A stretch of 64,000 bases of DNA. Source: Nostoc edaphicum CCNP1411 (GTDB taxonomy: Bacteria > Cyanobacteriota > Cyanobacteriia > Cyanobacteriales > Nostocaceae). The position numbers were made by a program, and so were the translations under genes. The DNA lies in the NCBI RefSeq assembly GCF_014023275.1, contig NZ_CP054698.1, positions 248,001 through 312,000 of the forward strand, given 5' to 3'. The notes below the pieces were generated by a model. It had not been told where the DNA came from. It saw only the letters and a program-made list of their open reading frames with translations, and did not search any database. This document shows, piece after piece, positions 8,116 to 19,300 of this stretch (its first letter is position 1; each line of letters begins with the position of its first letter).

Positions 8116-9699
8116 ATGTCGATGATGTATAACAGTGAAATAACAACGTTGGCAGATTTACCGTGCGTGCAAGCACGTCAACTTCCAGACGCTAGGGCAT
8201 TAATCTTCAAGGATAAGTCACTTACCTATATACAATTAGATCAAAGAAGTAATCAGGTCGCAAATTCACTATTAGCCCAAGGAATTCAACCAAGTGTGCG
8301 AGTTGCATTTTTAGCTAAAGATTCGCTTAAAAGTTATGAAATTTTATTTGCTTGTTGCAAAACAAAAGCTGTTTTTGTACCGATTAATTGGCGTTTAGCT
8401 GCTGCTGAAATAAGCTATATTCTCAGGGATGCTAATGTTGAAATTCTTTTTGTTGGGGCGGAATTTTATCAGTTAATAACATCGATTAGAAATGAGATTG
8501 ATGGTGTTAAAACCATTATTGCCTTAGAAAAAATTGACGGCAATTGCCTGAGTTACGATATTTGGTCACAGGAACATAGTGACGAGCCACCAAATGTTGC
8601 TGTTGCAGCCAATGATGTAGCCGTACAAATGTATACTAGTGGCACTACTGGACGACCTAAAGGTGTCCAACTAGGACATTACAGTTTTTTTGCGATCGCT
8701 AAAGAATTTGCTCAACGAGGCGAAACCTGGATAAATTGGAACGAAACTGACAAAAGTTTGCTTACATTATCTTTATTCCATATCGGTAGTCTCTGGTGGG
8801 CGATTCGTGGTTTAGCAGCCGGAGCAGAAAATATTGTCTTAGAAAATTTTATCGGCGTTGAGGTTCTCGAAGCGATTGAAAAGTACCGCATCACTAAGAC
8901 ATTTATGGTTCCAGCAATGATTCAAGTTCTTTTGAACGAACCATTATGCCAAAAAACAGATTTTTCATCACTAGAATACATTATTTATGGCGGTTCCCCC
9001 ATAGCTGAATCATCACTCAAAAGTGCGATCGCTACATTTGGTTGTAATTTTGTGCAGATATATGGAATGACGGAAACTGGCAATTGTGCTGTATCTTTAC
9101 CTGCACAAGCTCATACATCTACAAATAAAAACATCCTCAAAGCTGCGGGTAAAGCCTTTCCTGGTGTATCGGTAGCCATTATCAACAGTGAAGGTAAAGA
9201 ACTATCTTGCTCTCAAGTGGGTGAAGTTTGCATCAAATCTCCTGCAAATATGATTGGTTATTGGAAATTACCTGAAGCTACAGCAAAAACTTTAGTAGAT
9301 GGCTGGATTCATACTGGTGATGCTGGTTATTTTGACGAAGAAGGTTATATTTACATTTGCGATCGCTTTAAAGACATGATTCTTTATGGTGGTGAAAATG
9401 TCTATCCAGCAGAAATTGAAAATATTTTATACGAACATCCAGCAATTAGGGAGGTAGCAGTCATTGGTGTTCCAGATGAAGATTTTGGAGAAGCAATCAA
9501 AGCGGTTGTGGTTTTAAAAATAGGAATGAAAGCAACCGCATTAGATATTATTAATTTTGTTCGGGGTAAAATTGCTGATTTTAAATTACCTAGAAGCGTT
9601 GAATTTACTGAATCTTTGCCCAGAACGCCTAGTGGTAAATTGCAAAAGGCCAAGATTCGGGAGAAATATTGGCAAGGCTATGAACGTCGTGTGAATTGA
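8116..9699 (+). CDS. Acyl-AMP ligase (FadD10/ScoC-like) loading an acid onto the ACP
   Basis: A 527-residue class I adenylate-forming enzyme. Visible motifs are the P-loop YTSGTTGRPKG (about 173-183), IYGMTETG (about 315), HTGDAGY, the hinge region DRFKDMILYGGENVYPAEIE, and the C-terminal catalytic lysine in PRTPSGKLQK. It looks like a fatty acyl ligase. In isonitrile lipopeptide clusters the matching enzymes (ScoC, FadD10/Rv0099) activate a beta-substituted fatty acid and pass it to a free ACP rather than CoA; a free ACP lies 3.3 kb downstream. It is the first gene of the rightward operon. Chain length and the true acceptor cannot be read from sequence. Confidence 0.85.
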   Translation: MSMMYNSEITTLADLPCVQARQLPDARALIFKDKSLTYIQLDQRSNQVANSLLAQGIQPSVRVAFLAKDSLKSYEILFACCKTKAVFVPINWRLAAAEISYILRDANVEILFVGAEFYQLITSIRNEIDGVKTIIALEKIDGNCLSYDIWSQEHSDEPPNVAVAANDVAVQMYTSGTTGRPKGVQLGHYSFFAIAKEFAQRGETWINWNETDKSLLTLSLFHIGSLWWAIRGLAAGAENIVLENFIGVEVLEAIEKYRITKTFMVPAMIQVLLNEPLCQKTDFSSLEYIIYGGSPIAESSLKSAIATFGCNFVQIYGMTETGNCAVSLPAQAHTSTNKNILKAAGKAFPGVSVAIINSEGKELSCSQVGEVCIKSPANMIGYWKLPEATAKTLVDGWIHTGDAGYFDEEGYIYICDRFKDMILYGGENVYPAEIENILYEHPAIREVAVIGVPDEDFGEAIKAVVVLKIGMKATALDIINFVRGKIADFKLPRSVEFTESLPRTPSGKLQKAKIREKYWQGYERRVN

Positions 9700-9734
9700 A
9701 AATGGGGACAAGGGGGACATACTCTCTCTGCATC

Positions 9735-9897
9735 AGAGGATGTTTGAAAAGTCTCCTCGTCGGTATTAAAACGTTTTCGATCCCCCTAAATCCCCCTTAA
9801 AAAGGGGGACTTTAAGGATTTTCCCCCTTTTCAAGGGGGGCTAGGGGGGATCAACCAGTGCTTAAAATCACAACTAACCACTTTTCAAACACCCTCT
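9735..9897. mobile_element. MITE-like element with 18-base terminal inverted repeats
   Basis: The left end AGAGGATGTTTGAAAAGT (9735-9752) and the right end ACTTTTCAAACACCCTCT (9880-9897) are inverted copies with one mismatch. The 163-base element has a hairpin-rich centre of C runs and G runs and no coding capacity. Related copies start at 12166 and 20639, and the ends recur at 61291-61327. No clear target duplication is visible. Confidence 0.75.
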
Positions 9898-9917
9898 CAG
9901 GTGCGTCTTCTTCTCCT

Positions 9918-9960
9918 AATGACAAATGACCAATGACAAATGACAAATGACAAATGACCA
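9918..9960. repeat. STRR of aatgaca units overlapping a start codon
   Basis: Six heptamer units of the type aatgaca/aatgacc run to 9960. The ATG of the following MFS gene (9954-9956) is the last unit's own atg, so the repeat supplies the start codon and the whole leader, without a Shine-Dalgarno sequence. Confidence 0.8.
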
Positions 9961-11210
9961 ATTCTCAAGTTCCACTTTGGAAACCGCTAACTGTACGCAA
10001 CTTCTTACTTCTGTACATTGGTGAGACTGTTTCGCTTCTAGGCGATCAATTTTATATCGTTGCATTGCCTTGGTTAACAATACAGTTAACTAACTCTGGG
10101 ATCACGTTAGGTACTGTGTTAATGAGTGCAGCGATTCCCCGTGCCGTTTTGATGCTATTTGGTGGTGTGGTGAGCGATCGCTTTTCACCACGATTAGTGA
10201 TGTTGGTTTCCAATGTTTTACGTGGGTTACTAGTCGTTTTATTTGCAACCATCGTTGCGTTGAAAATGACTCAACTATGGCATATTTACTTTTTTGCTGC
10301 GGGCTTCGGCATATTTGATGGCTTTTTTATACCTGCATCTAAATCAATTATCCCCAGTCTGGTATCAAAAGAACAGTTAATAGCAAGTAATACCTTGAGC
10401 CAAGGAACTTCCCAACTGATTTTGCTAATTGGGCCGGCTTTGGGTGGTTTGTTGATTGCAACTGCTGGTATTGGAGTAGCATTTGTCATTGATGGGATAA
10501 CTTTCGCCATCACAACTATCACGCTTTTGCTGATGAAGGGAACAACAGCAAAAGCAACAGCATTGAATGGGGAATTAAATCAAAATTCTGCTTCAACTAA
10601 AAAAGCTATGAATTTGATTGCTGGTATGCGTGAGGGATTTTACTACGCATGGCACAATCAGCCTTTGAGAATCTTTTTGCTGGTAATGGTAATCCTAAAT
10701 TTTCTATTTATTGGGCCATTACAAGTTGGGATGACTTCACTGGCTCATAGTCGCTTCCCAGGTGGTGCAGTAGCTTTAGGAATATTGCAATCAGCTTGGG
10801 GTGGTGGTGGGTTAATTGGGACACTCACACCTCAATTTGTCAAAAAGCTTCCTAACATCGGAGTTTTACTGCTGACTATTGCGGGTGTTCAAGGCTTTGG
10901 TTTATTTTTACTTGGCTTTATTGGCAATATAGGACTAGCTAGTATCACAATTGCAGTGCTGGGATTTTGCAGTTGTATTTTTACTGTGGTAGGAATTACT
11001 TGGATTCAGAAACAAACTCAACCTGAAATGTTAGGAAGAGTTATGAGTTTGGGAATGTTTTCTGCTTTTGGTATTGCTCCTGTTTCTTTTGCTTTAGCTG
11101 GTTTCTTAGTTAATTTAAATCTGACAATTATGTTTACTGTTGCGGGTAGCATCATGCTAATTACAAGTCTTTGTTTGGCGGCGAATCCATCAGTACGTAA
11201 GATTAGTTAA
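9954..11210 (+). CDS. MFS exporter, EntS-like (MFS_3 family)
   Basis: A 418-residue carrier with about 12 membrane segments. The start region (LYIGETVSLLGDQFYIVALPWL, with its conserved LGD) and the cytoplasmic loop SDRFSPR are typical of the MFS_3/EntS group, which exports enterobactin and other secreted small molecules. Placed inside the biosynthetic operon between the ligase and the oxygenase, it most likely exports the NRPS product across the inner membrane. The start codon lies inside a heptamer repeat, but the next in-frame ATG would remove the first membrane segments, so 9954 is kept. The substrate is inferred from context. Confidence 0.85.
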   Translation: MTNSQVPLWKPLTVRNFLLLYIGETVSLLGDQFYIVALPWLTIQLTNSGITLGTVLMSAAIPRAVLMLFGGVVSDRFSPRLVMLVSNVLRGLLVVLFATIVALKMTQLWHIYFFAAGFGIFDGFFIPASKSIIPSLVSKEQLIASNTLSQGTSQLILLIGPALGGLLIATAGIGVAFVIDGITFAITTITLLLMKGTTAKATALNGELNQNSASTKKAMNLIAGMREGFYYAWHNQPLRIFLLVMVILNFLFIGPLQVGMTSLAHSRFPGGAVALGILQSAWGGGGLIGTLTPQFVKKLPNIGVLLLTIAGVQGFGLFLLGFIGNIGLASITIAVLGFCSCIFTVVGITWIQKQTQPEMLGRVMSLGMFSAFGIAPVSFALAGFLVNLNLTIMFTVAGSIMLITSLCLAANPSVRKIS

Positions 11211-11264
11211 CTATATAAATCCGGTTTGATTTATTAACTTTCCCGTGAAGCGAGTGAGAAAACT

Positions 11265-12143
11265 ATGAAAGTTCAATATCAAGACAATCAGCGAATGGGA
11301 GTCGTCGTTTATGACTTTAATTACAAAACTGCTTCAGATGGAGATATTGAGGATCTTAAGCAACTGATATATGAATACAAAATTGTTGTAATCAAGGAGC
11401 AAGATTTATCACCTGATGAGTATTGCGATTTTGGGTATCGTCTTGGGGAGGTAGAAAAATACTATCAGCCAATGTATCACCATCCAGAAAGGGAAGAGAT
11501 TTTTGTTTCCTCCAATGTTTCTGAGAATGGTCAGCAAGTGGGAGTTCCGAAGACTGGTAAATTTTGGCACGCTGATTATGCGTTTATGCCGAGGCCATTT
11601 GCATTTTCAATGGTATATCCTCAAATCCTTCCTAGTAAGGAGCGTGGGACTTACTTTATTAATATGTCCAAAGTATATCAAAGTTTACCAGATGATCTAA
11701 AAGCGATCGCCAATCAGTCGAGTTGTTATCACAGTGTCAGACGTTTTTTTAAAATTCGTCCTGGAGATGTTTATCGTCCGATTTCGGAAATATTGGACGA
11801 GATTGAACGAGTCACACCTCCCGCAAAGCATCCAACGGCCTTTATTCATCCCGTTACAGGAGAAACCATCCTCTACATTACTGAGGGGTTTACTTATCGC
11901 ATAGATGATTTAGAGGGAAAACCGCAAGATATAAATGTTCTCCAAAGGTTTTTGACTCATTCCGGTCAGTTAGACAAAAGTTTTAAATATCCATTAATCG
12001 AACACCATGAATTTGAATTAGGGGATGTGCGGATTTGGGATAATCGCTCTCTAGTACATTGCGCTCACTATGCTGCAAATTCGGAGCCAGCGATTACATT
12101 TCGATTGACCTTGCATGATAGCTATCCTTTTTATCAGTTATAG
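11265..12143 (+). CDS. TauD/TfdA Fe(II)/2-oxoglutarate oxygenase, ScoE/Rv0097-like isonitrile synthase
   Basis: A 292-residue TauD-family oxygenase. The iron facial triad is visible: His102 and Asp104 in FWHADYAF, and His265 in IWDNRSLVHCAHY; Arg280 is the likely 2-oxoglutarate anchor. Before it stands YHHPEREEIFVSSN, which I recall as a feature of the ScoE/Rv0097 group. ScoE oxidises and decarboxylates an N-carboxymethyl-3-amino acid to an isonitrile. The next gene is a FcoT/ScoD homologue, the enzyme that builds this glycine adduct, followed by an ACP and an NRPS, the same set as Rv0097-Rv0101. The oxygenase family is certain; the isonitrile role is a strong context inference. Confidence 0.85.
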   Translation: MKVQYQDNQRMGVVVYDFNYKTASDGDIEDLKQLIYEYKIVVIKEQDLSPDEYCDFGYRLGEVEKYYQPMYHHPEREEIFVSSNVSENGQQVGVPKTGKFWHADYAFMPRPFAFSMVYPQILPSKERGTYFINMSKVYQSLPDDLKAIANQSSCYHSVRRFFKIRPGDVYRPISEILDEIERVTPPAKHPTAFIHPVTGETILYITEGFTYRIDDLEGKPQDINVLQRFLTHSGQLDKSFKYPLIEHHEFELGDVRIWDNRSLVHCAHYAANSEPAITFRLTLHDSYPFYQL

Positions 12144-12165
12144 AGCAATATTCTCACTGCGTTTA

Positions 12166-12305
12166 AGAGGATGTTTGAGATGTATCAAATATTTTTACCC
12201 CACCCTAACCCTCCCCTTGCAAAGGGGAGGGAACTGGATTCTCTTGTTTCCCCCCTTTGCAAGGGGGGATTAAGGGGGGTAATTCGACTTGTGTATACAC
12301 CGTAG
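12166..12305. mobile_element. Related MITE-like copy, right end lost
   Basis: The left end AGAGGATGTTTGAGAT begins at 12166, followed by a C-rich/G-rich hairpin centre almost identical to the copy at 20639. Instead of the inverted right end there is GACTTGTGTATACACCGTAG (12286-12305), which recurs with one change at 61236-61255. It fills the gap between the oxygenase and FcoT-like genes. Confidence 0.6.
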
Positions 12306-12386
12306 CCCATACATCGGGGGATTAAGGGTAACAGTGTAGTAAAAAATAATTTACCTTATTCAGTCATTTAATCAGGATAAAATATC

Positions 12387-12929
12387 ATGTTAAAATTTCA
12401 AAACTCAAGTCAACAAAGCATCCACTTCAATAATGATGACATCTTACTAACACAAGTCCTCAAACCTTATAAAGCTCATTGTCAGTATCTTAAATCTGCT
12501 GAAATAACAAAAGAGGGCGATCCTCAGCATGGAGGACGTGTAATTGGACGATGTGAATTCTCGATTTTAGAATCATGTTATATCGATGACACTGGTCATT
12601 TTAATTCAGTAGAGTTCAATATTTGCTACAACCAAATGATGTATTATGTCATAGCTAAATCTGTAAAAGAAAGACTGATGGCATCATTTCAGTCGTGGAC
12701 TATGGCAGATTATTGGAATAAACAGCTACCGGATGTCTATATTGTGAATTTTGAAAGTTCCTTTCGACGTGCTATGCAGTCTTCTAAATTTTGGGGTGAG
12801 ATTGAGTTTACTAATATTCGGATTAAATCTGGGATGATGTATATAGTTACTAAATGTCGTTATTGGGATGATAAGGATGGTAATTGCAGTGGTAATGTGA
12901 AATTAGTTATTGTAAATTCTCCGCAATAG
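12387..12929 (+). CDS. FcoT/ScoD-like acyl enzyme (isonitrile lipopeptide pathway)
   Basis: A 180-residue protein that matches mycobacterial FcoT (Rv0098, 183 residues) in length and key positions. The core ESCYIDDTGHFNSVEFNICYN aligns with the FcoT segment around ESAYIRSTGHFNAVE, and the four residues of the FcoT site are all present: Tyr28, Tyr65, Asn73 and Asn82 (FcoT Tyr33, Tyr66, Asn74, Asn83). FcoT was first described as a long-chain thioesterase; ScoD and its relatives add glycine to an enoyl-ACP and release the adduct. A Shine-Dalgarno-like AGGA lies before the ATG. Placement between the ScoE-like oxygenase and the ACP fixes its pathway role well. Confidence 0.88.
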   Translation: MLKFQNSSQQSIHFNNDDILLTQVLKPYKAHCQYLKSAEITKEGDPQHGGRVIGRCEFSILESCYIDDTGHFNSVEFNICYNQMMYYVIAKSVKERLMASFQSWTMADYWNKQLPDVYIVNFESSFRRAMQSSKFWGEIEFTNIRIKSGMMYIVTKCRYWDDKDGNCSGNVKLVIVNSPQ

Positions 12930-13011
12930 TTTAACTCTAATTAATCCATTTTTTCACGCTCTAGGCGCAGAGAAGAGAACGCAAATAAGAACATTATTTT
13001 GCTTAAGTAGC

Positions 13012-13305
13012 ATGTCTAAAATCGCATTTTTTACAACTTATATTCAAGACGAAATATCTAAAGTAATTGGGATAGACACATCTGAATTGGATGTGGAAAT
13101 GTCTTTAAATTATTTGGGGCTTGATTCATTAATTGCCGTCAAACTTAGAAATAAGTTTAGAAAAGACTTGGAAATAGATATTCCAGCAGTAAAATTTATG
13201 GAAGATACTAATGTTGCAAGTTTAGCAAACTTAGTCTATGAATTGAGCCAAAATGCTGAATCAAAAATAGAAAATGATGATGAGTGGTTGGAAGGAGAAT
13301 TATGA
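13012..13305 (+). CDS. Free-standing acyl carrier protein (ScoB/Rv0100-like)
   Basis: A 97-residue carrier protein with the phosphopantetheine site in LGLDSLIAVKLRN; Ser39 is the attachment residue. It is expected to hold the enoyl, glycine-adduct and isonitrile acyl intermediates made by the ligase, FcoT-like enzyme and oxygenase, then hand the acyl group to the NRPS. The C-terminus is a short acidic tail (ENDDEWLEGEL), fitting a docking peptide for the TubC-type N-terminal domain of the next protein. Its stop codon overlaps the NRPS start (ATGA at 13302-13305), so the two are translationally coupled. Confidence 0.92.
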   Translation: MSKIAFFTTYIQDEISKVIGIDTSELDVEMSLNYLGLDSLIAVKLRNKFRKDLEIDIPAVKFMEDTNVASLANLVYELSQNAESKIENDDEWLEGEL

Positions 13306-16300
13306 ATTTAGTTGAGTTTCTCACACAACTCTCGCAACATAATATAGAATTGTGGGTTGAAGATAGTAAACTGCGTTATCGTGGTCGCAAAGAAGTATTA
13401 ACTTCCACAGTTTTAAATCAAATTAAGCAGCATAAAACAGAAATTATCGATTTGCTGCGCCAAGGTTTTCACACATCTAAATCATATCCCCTGACTCATG
13501 GTCAGCAAGGTCTATGGTTTTTGTATAAGCTTGCACCCACAAGTGCAGCTTATAATGTTGCTTTTACAGCTCGCATTCGCTCCCATTTAAATATTCCGGC
13601 TTTACAACAAGCATTTCAGAAGTTAGTAAATCGTCATCCAACTCTCCGCACAACATTTGCACAAAAGGATGGCGAACCTTTTCAACAGGTTGATGAATAC
13701 CAAGAAGTTGATTTTGAAAATATTGACGCTTCAGTTTGGAATGAAGATGAGTTGATAAGCCAAGTCATAACAGCATATCAGCGTCCCTTTAATTTGGAAA
13801 AAGGTAATTTATTGCGGGTAAATTTATTTACTTGTTCTGAATATAATTATGTAATATTACTAACAATACATCACATTGTTATTGATGGTTTTTCCCTGGG
13901 AATTATTCTTGATGAGTTGCGATCGCTCTACGAAGCAGAAAATACAGGTCGAGTCATATCTTTACCTGCTATTAAGTACCAGTATCAAGACTTTGTACAG
14001 TGGCAGAGGAATATTTTAGCAAGTTCTGTGGGCGATGAACTGTGGAATTACTGGCGCGAACAATTAGCGGGTGAGTTACCCATCTTAAAATTACCAACAG
14101 ATCGACCGCGACCACCAATTCAAAGCTATCGGGGAGCTTCCCATACTTTTGAGTTGAATCAAGAGTTGACTTCTGTGCTGCGAGGAATGGCGAAAGCTCA
14201 AGGAGCAACCCTTTATATGACTTTGTTAACCGCCTTTCAAGTGTTGCTTTATCGCTTGTCAGGTGAGGAAGATATAATTGTGGGTGCGCCTATTGAGGGG
14301 AGAAGTCAGCCGGAATTTGCCGAAACTGTGGGCTTTTTCGTGAATATGCTGGCTTTGCGGGTAAATTTGGCTGGGAATCCGACATTTTCTCAGCTTTTAA
14401 CTCAAGTACGCCAAACTGTATTGGATGCGATCGCTCATCAAGATTATCCTTCTACTTTAATAATTGAGCGATCGCAACTCAACCGCGATCCAAGTCTTCC
14501 TGGTTTGTTTCGCGTTTCCTTTAATTTGTTTAAGGTAAGTGAAATTGCTCAAGATTATGAATTATCTGTATCTGATAAAACTAAAACCAGAGAAGATTGG
14601 GGTGGGTTAACTCTCGAACCTTTTGTGATTCCCCAGCAGGAAGGACAGAATGATTTAGTGTTCGACATGATGGAAACGACTGAATCATTAATTGGTATCT
14701 TAAGATACAACACCGATTTATTTGATGCCACGACAATTACCAGAATAGCGAATCATTTTCAAACTTTACTCCCAGGGATTATTGCTAATCCCCAACAGCA
14801 AATTGCTTCCTTACCTCTGCTAACGGAAGCTGAAGAAAATCATTTGTTGTGGAAGTGGAACAACAACCAAGTTGATTATCCCCAAGATAGAGTCATTCAT
14901 CAGTTGTTTGAGAACTGTGTGAAGCAGCAACCAAACGCTGTTGCGGTGGTATTTCAAGAACAGCAACTAACTTATCAACAATTAAACAGCAAAGCCAATC
15001 AACTCGCACACTACCTGCGTTCTTTGGGAATAGGTAAAAATCAGCTTGTGGGAATTTGTGTCGAACGTTCCCTAGAAATGATTATTGCATTATTAGGAGT
15101 TCTGAAAGCAGGTGGAGCTTATTTACCTTTAGATCCTGCGTATCCAGAAGAACGTTTGAGCTTCATGCTGCGTGATTCTCAAGTATCGATATTGTTGACT
15201 CAACAAAAATTAGTAGCGAGTATAGCAATTGAGGAATTAGCTGTAGTTTGTTTAGATCAAGATTGGGAAGATATTTCCCAGGAAAGTGAAGAGAATTTAG
15301 TAATTAATACTACATCTCAAGATTTAGCCTACGTGATTTACACATCAGGTTCTACAGGTAAATCTAAGGGAGTGGCGATCGCTCATCGCAGTTTAGTAAA
15401 TGCGTTTTATGCTTGGGAAAAAGCTTATCAACTCCAGTCTTTGACTAGTCATTTGCAAATGGCGAGTTTTGCTTTTGATGTGTTTTCAGGGGATGTAATT
15501 CGCGCTCTTTGTAGTGCTGCTAAGTTGGTTTTATGTCCGCGTGAGTGGCTGTTAGAACCGGACAATCTGTATAAAATGATGCTTGTGGAGAAAATTGATA
15601 GCGCGGAGTTTGTTCCAGCTGTGTTGAGAAACTTGGTTGAATATTTGCAAAGAACTCAGCAAAATCTCCACTTTATGAAATTGTTGATAGTCGGTTCAGA
15701 TAGTTTGTATGTCCAAGAATATCAAGAATTTCAGCGTTTTTGTGGTGAGCAGACACGTTTGATTAATTCCTATGGGGTAACGGAAGCGTGTATTGATAGC
15801 ACTTATTTTGAATTGGGGATTGGGAAATTAGGAAGTGGGTTAGTTCCTATTGGTCGTCCATTTGCGAACACGCAAGTTTATATTTTAGATCGATATTTAC
15901 AATTAGTTCCCATTGGGGTTGCGGGTGAATTATATATTGGTGGTGCTGGTTTAGCTCAAGGTTATTTAAATCGTCCTGATTTAACTAAAGAGAAATTTAT
16001 CCCCTATTCTCCCCACAACTTTATTTTGTACAAAACGGGAGATTTAGCGCGTTATCTTCCTGACGGTAATATTGAATTACTCGGTCGAATTGACGATCAA
16101 GTAAAGATTCGGGGTTTCCGAATTGAACTAGGGGAAATTGAAGCGGTTTTGAGTAGTCATCCCCAAGTACAAGCAGCAGTGGTGATGGTTCGAGAACTGC
16201 AAACTGACAATAAATCTATAGTTGCATATATTGTTTCTGGACAACAGTCATTAACAACTAGTGAATTGCGTAACTTTCTCAAACAGAAGTTACCTGATTA

Positions 16301-19300
16301 TATGATTCCCAGTGCGATCGCCATTCTGGAAACTTTACCTTTAACCCCCAACGGGAAAGTAGATCGGCGTGCTTTACCAATTCCAGATATAGAACAGCAT
16401 CGAGAAATAGAGTTTGTTCCACCACGCACCGCAACGGAAGAAGCGATCGCTAATATTATCGCTGCTGTTTTGGGACTCAAACAAGTAGGGATTCACGATA
16501 ACTTTTTTGAATTGGGGGGACATTCCCTACTTGCGACTCAAGTTATTGCTCGATTAAAACAAACCTTAAATATTGAGTTACCGCTACGCTCTTTGTTAGC
16601 ATCTCCCACTGTGGCTGGATTGAGTGAAGCACTGACATCTTTTACAAAGACAGAATCTTCAGTTGATTTACCAACAATTGTCCCAAATCCAGAACAGCTA
16701 TATCAACCTTTTCCCCTCACCGACATTCAACAAGCTTATTGGTTAGGACGCAATGAAGCTTTTGAATTGGGGAATATTGCTGCTCATGGTTATTTAGAAT
16801 TAGATTGCGATCGCCTAAATTTAACAAGATTAAATCAAGCTTGGCAAAAACTCATTTTGCGTCACGATATGTTGCGTGCTGTTATCTTACCAGATGGTCA
16901 ACAGCAAATTCTCCCAACAGTATCGGCTTATGAAATCGAAGTTTTGGATTTGCAAGATTTAGAGGTGATGCGTGAGCAGATGTCCCATGAAGTCTTACCT
17001 GCGGATCAATGGCCTTTATTTAGAATTCGAGCTACACCCATAGATGAACAGCGTACCAGACTACACCTGAGTTTTGATGCTTTGATTGCTGATGCTTGGA
17101 GTGTGTTTATGCTGATGCGGGAGTGGTTAGATTTATATAATAATTCTGAGTTTGTATTACCACCCTTAGAACTTTCCTTCCGCGATTATGTGCTTGGGGA
17201 ATCAACTTTAAAAAATACACCCCAATATCAACGTTCTCAAGAATATTGGTTTAACCGACTAGATACCTTACCACCAGCACCAGAATTACCCCTAGCGAAA
17301 AATCCCAATTCCATTACCAATCCTCGGTTTCAACGTCGCAGTTCTCAACTGTCTCCAGAACAATGGCGCAAATTACAAAATCGCGCTCAACAATTTAACT
17401 TAACTCCTTCGGGAGTTTTATTAGCTGCTTTTGCAGAAGTCCTCAGTCAATGGAGCAGAAATCCTAAGTTTACGATTAATCTCACCCTGTTTAAACGTTT
17501 ACCTTTACATCCCCAAGTCAATGAGATTGTCGGAGACTTTACATCTTTGACACTTTTAGAAGTCGATCGCTCAATTCCTCAAAGCTTTAGCAACCACGCT
17601 CAACAATTACAGCAACAACTGTGGCAAGATTTAGATCACGGTTATGTCAGTGGTTTGCAAGTACAGCGAGAACTTAGCCGTCAACGCCAAAGTTACCAAT
17701 TTATGCCAGTGATATTTACTAGTACACTAGGTTTAGAATCACTTGGTCAGGATACATCAATATTAAGTCAGTTAGGCGAACTCGTTTACAGTATCAGTCA
17801 AACCCCGCAAGTTTGGTTAGATAATCAACTCAGAGAGCAAAACGGAACTTTAATATTTAACTGGGATGCGGTGGAAGAACTTTTCCCCCCAGGTTTACTG
17901 GATGAGATGTTTGCTGCTTACTGCGATTTGCTCCAGCGACTAATTACCTCAGATTCTATTTGGAGCAAGATTAAGGGAGAATTACAACAACTTACAATTG
18001 CAAATTATCCCACCGCACCCATTTCTGAGGAAACTTTGCACAGTTTGTTTATTAAGCAAGTGCAAATCCAAGCTGATTCTCCAGCAGTCATTACCCCAGA
18101 GCGTACCCTAACTTATCAGGAATTGTACCAACGCGCTCTGCAATTGGCATCTCAACTGCGAGAATTGGGAGCAAGCAAAAACAATGCAATCGCCATTGTC
18201 ATGGAAAAAGGTTGGGAGCAAATTGTTGCTGTACTAGGAATTTTAATCGCTGGTGCGGCTTATCTCCCCATCGATCCCGAATTACCAGCAGAACGACAAG
18301 CATACTTACTCGAACAAAGCCAAGCAAAAATCGTTCTGACTCAATCTTGGTTAGATAATTCTTTAGAACGCTCAGAAAATCTGACTCGTATTGACATTGA
18401 TTCTCTCACACCCCTACACCCCTACACCCCTACACCCCTACACCCTCAAGATCCATCAGCTTTAGCTTACATCATCTACACTTCCGGTTCGACAGGTTTA
18501 CCCAAAGGCGTGATGATTGATCATCGGGGTGCGGTGAATACCATTTTGGATATCAATCGACGCTTTGGGGTTAGATCGAGCGATCGCATCTTAGCTTTAT
18601 CAGCATTAAACTTCGACCTCTCAGTTTATGACATCTTCGGGATATTAGCGGCGGGAGGAACAATAGTTATTCCCTCAGCAGATAAAAGCAAAGATCCCGC
18701 ACACTGGTTAGAGTTAATAGTATCTCAGCAAATTACTCTGTGGAACTCAGTTCCAGCTTTGATGCAAATGTTGGTAGAATATCTTACCAACCAACCACAA
18801 CAACCTTCATCTCTGCGTTTAGCTTTGTTGAGTGGAGATTGGCTACCTCTAAATTTACCAAATCAAATTCAAAAATTTTGGTCAAATATCCAAGTTGTGA
18901 GTTTGGGAGGAGCAACAGAAGCTTCCATTTGGTCAATTTACTATCCAATTAACCAAGTCGATCCTAACTGGAAAAGTATTCCTTACGGTAAACCACTCGA
19001 TCATCAACAAGTATATGTATTCAATCATAATTTGCAGCAAACTCCTGTTTGGGTGACGGGACAACTATATATTGGCGGTATCGGTTTAGCAAAAGGTTAC
19101 TGGGAAGACGCAGAAAAAACAAACGCCAGCTTTATTACTCATCCAGTTACCAAAGAAAAATTATATAAAACAGGTGATTTGGGACGTTATTTACCCGATG
19201 GGAATATAGAGTTTTTAGGAAGAGAAGATTTTCAAGTCAAAATCAACGGTTATCGCATTGAACTTGGTGAAATTGAAGCAACATTAAAACAGCATCCCAC

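Noticed and set aside
11265..12143. Taurine dioxygenase or amino-acid hydroxylase
   Set aside because: The HxD...H fold alone would allow it, but its FcoT and ACP neighbours fit the ScoE-type role better.
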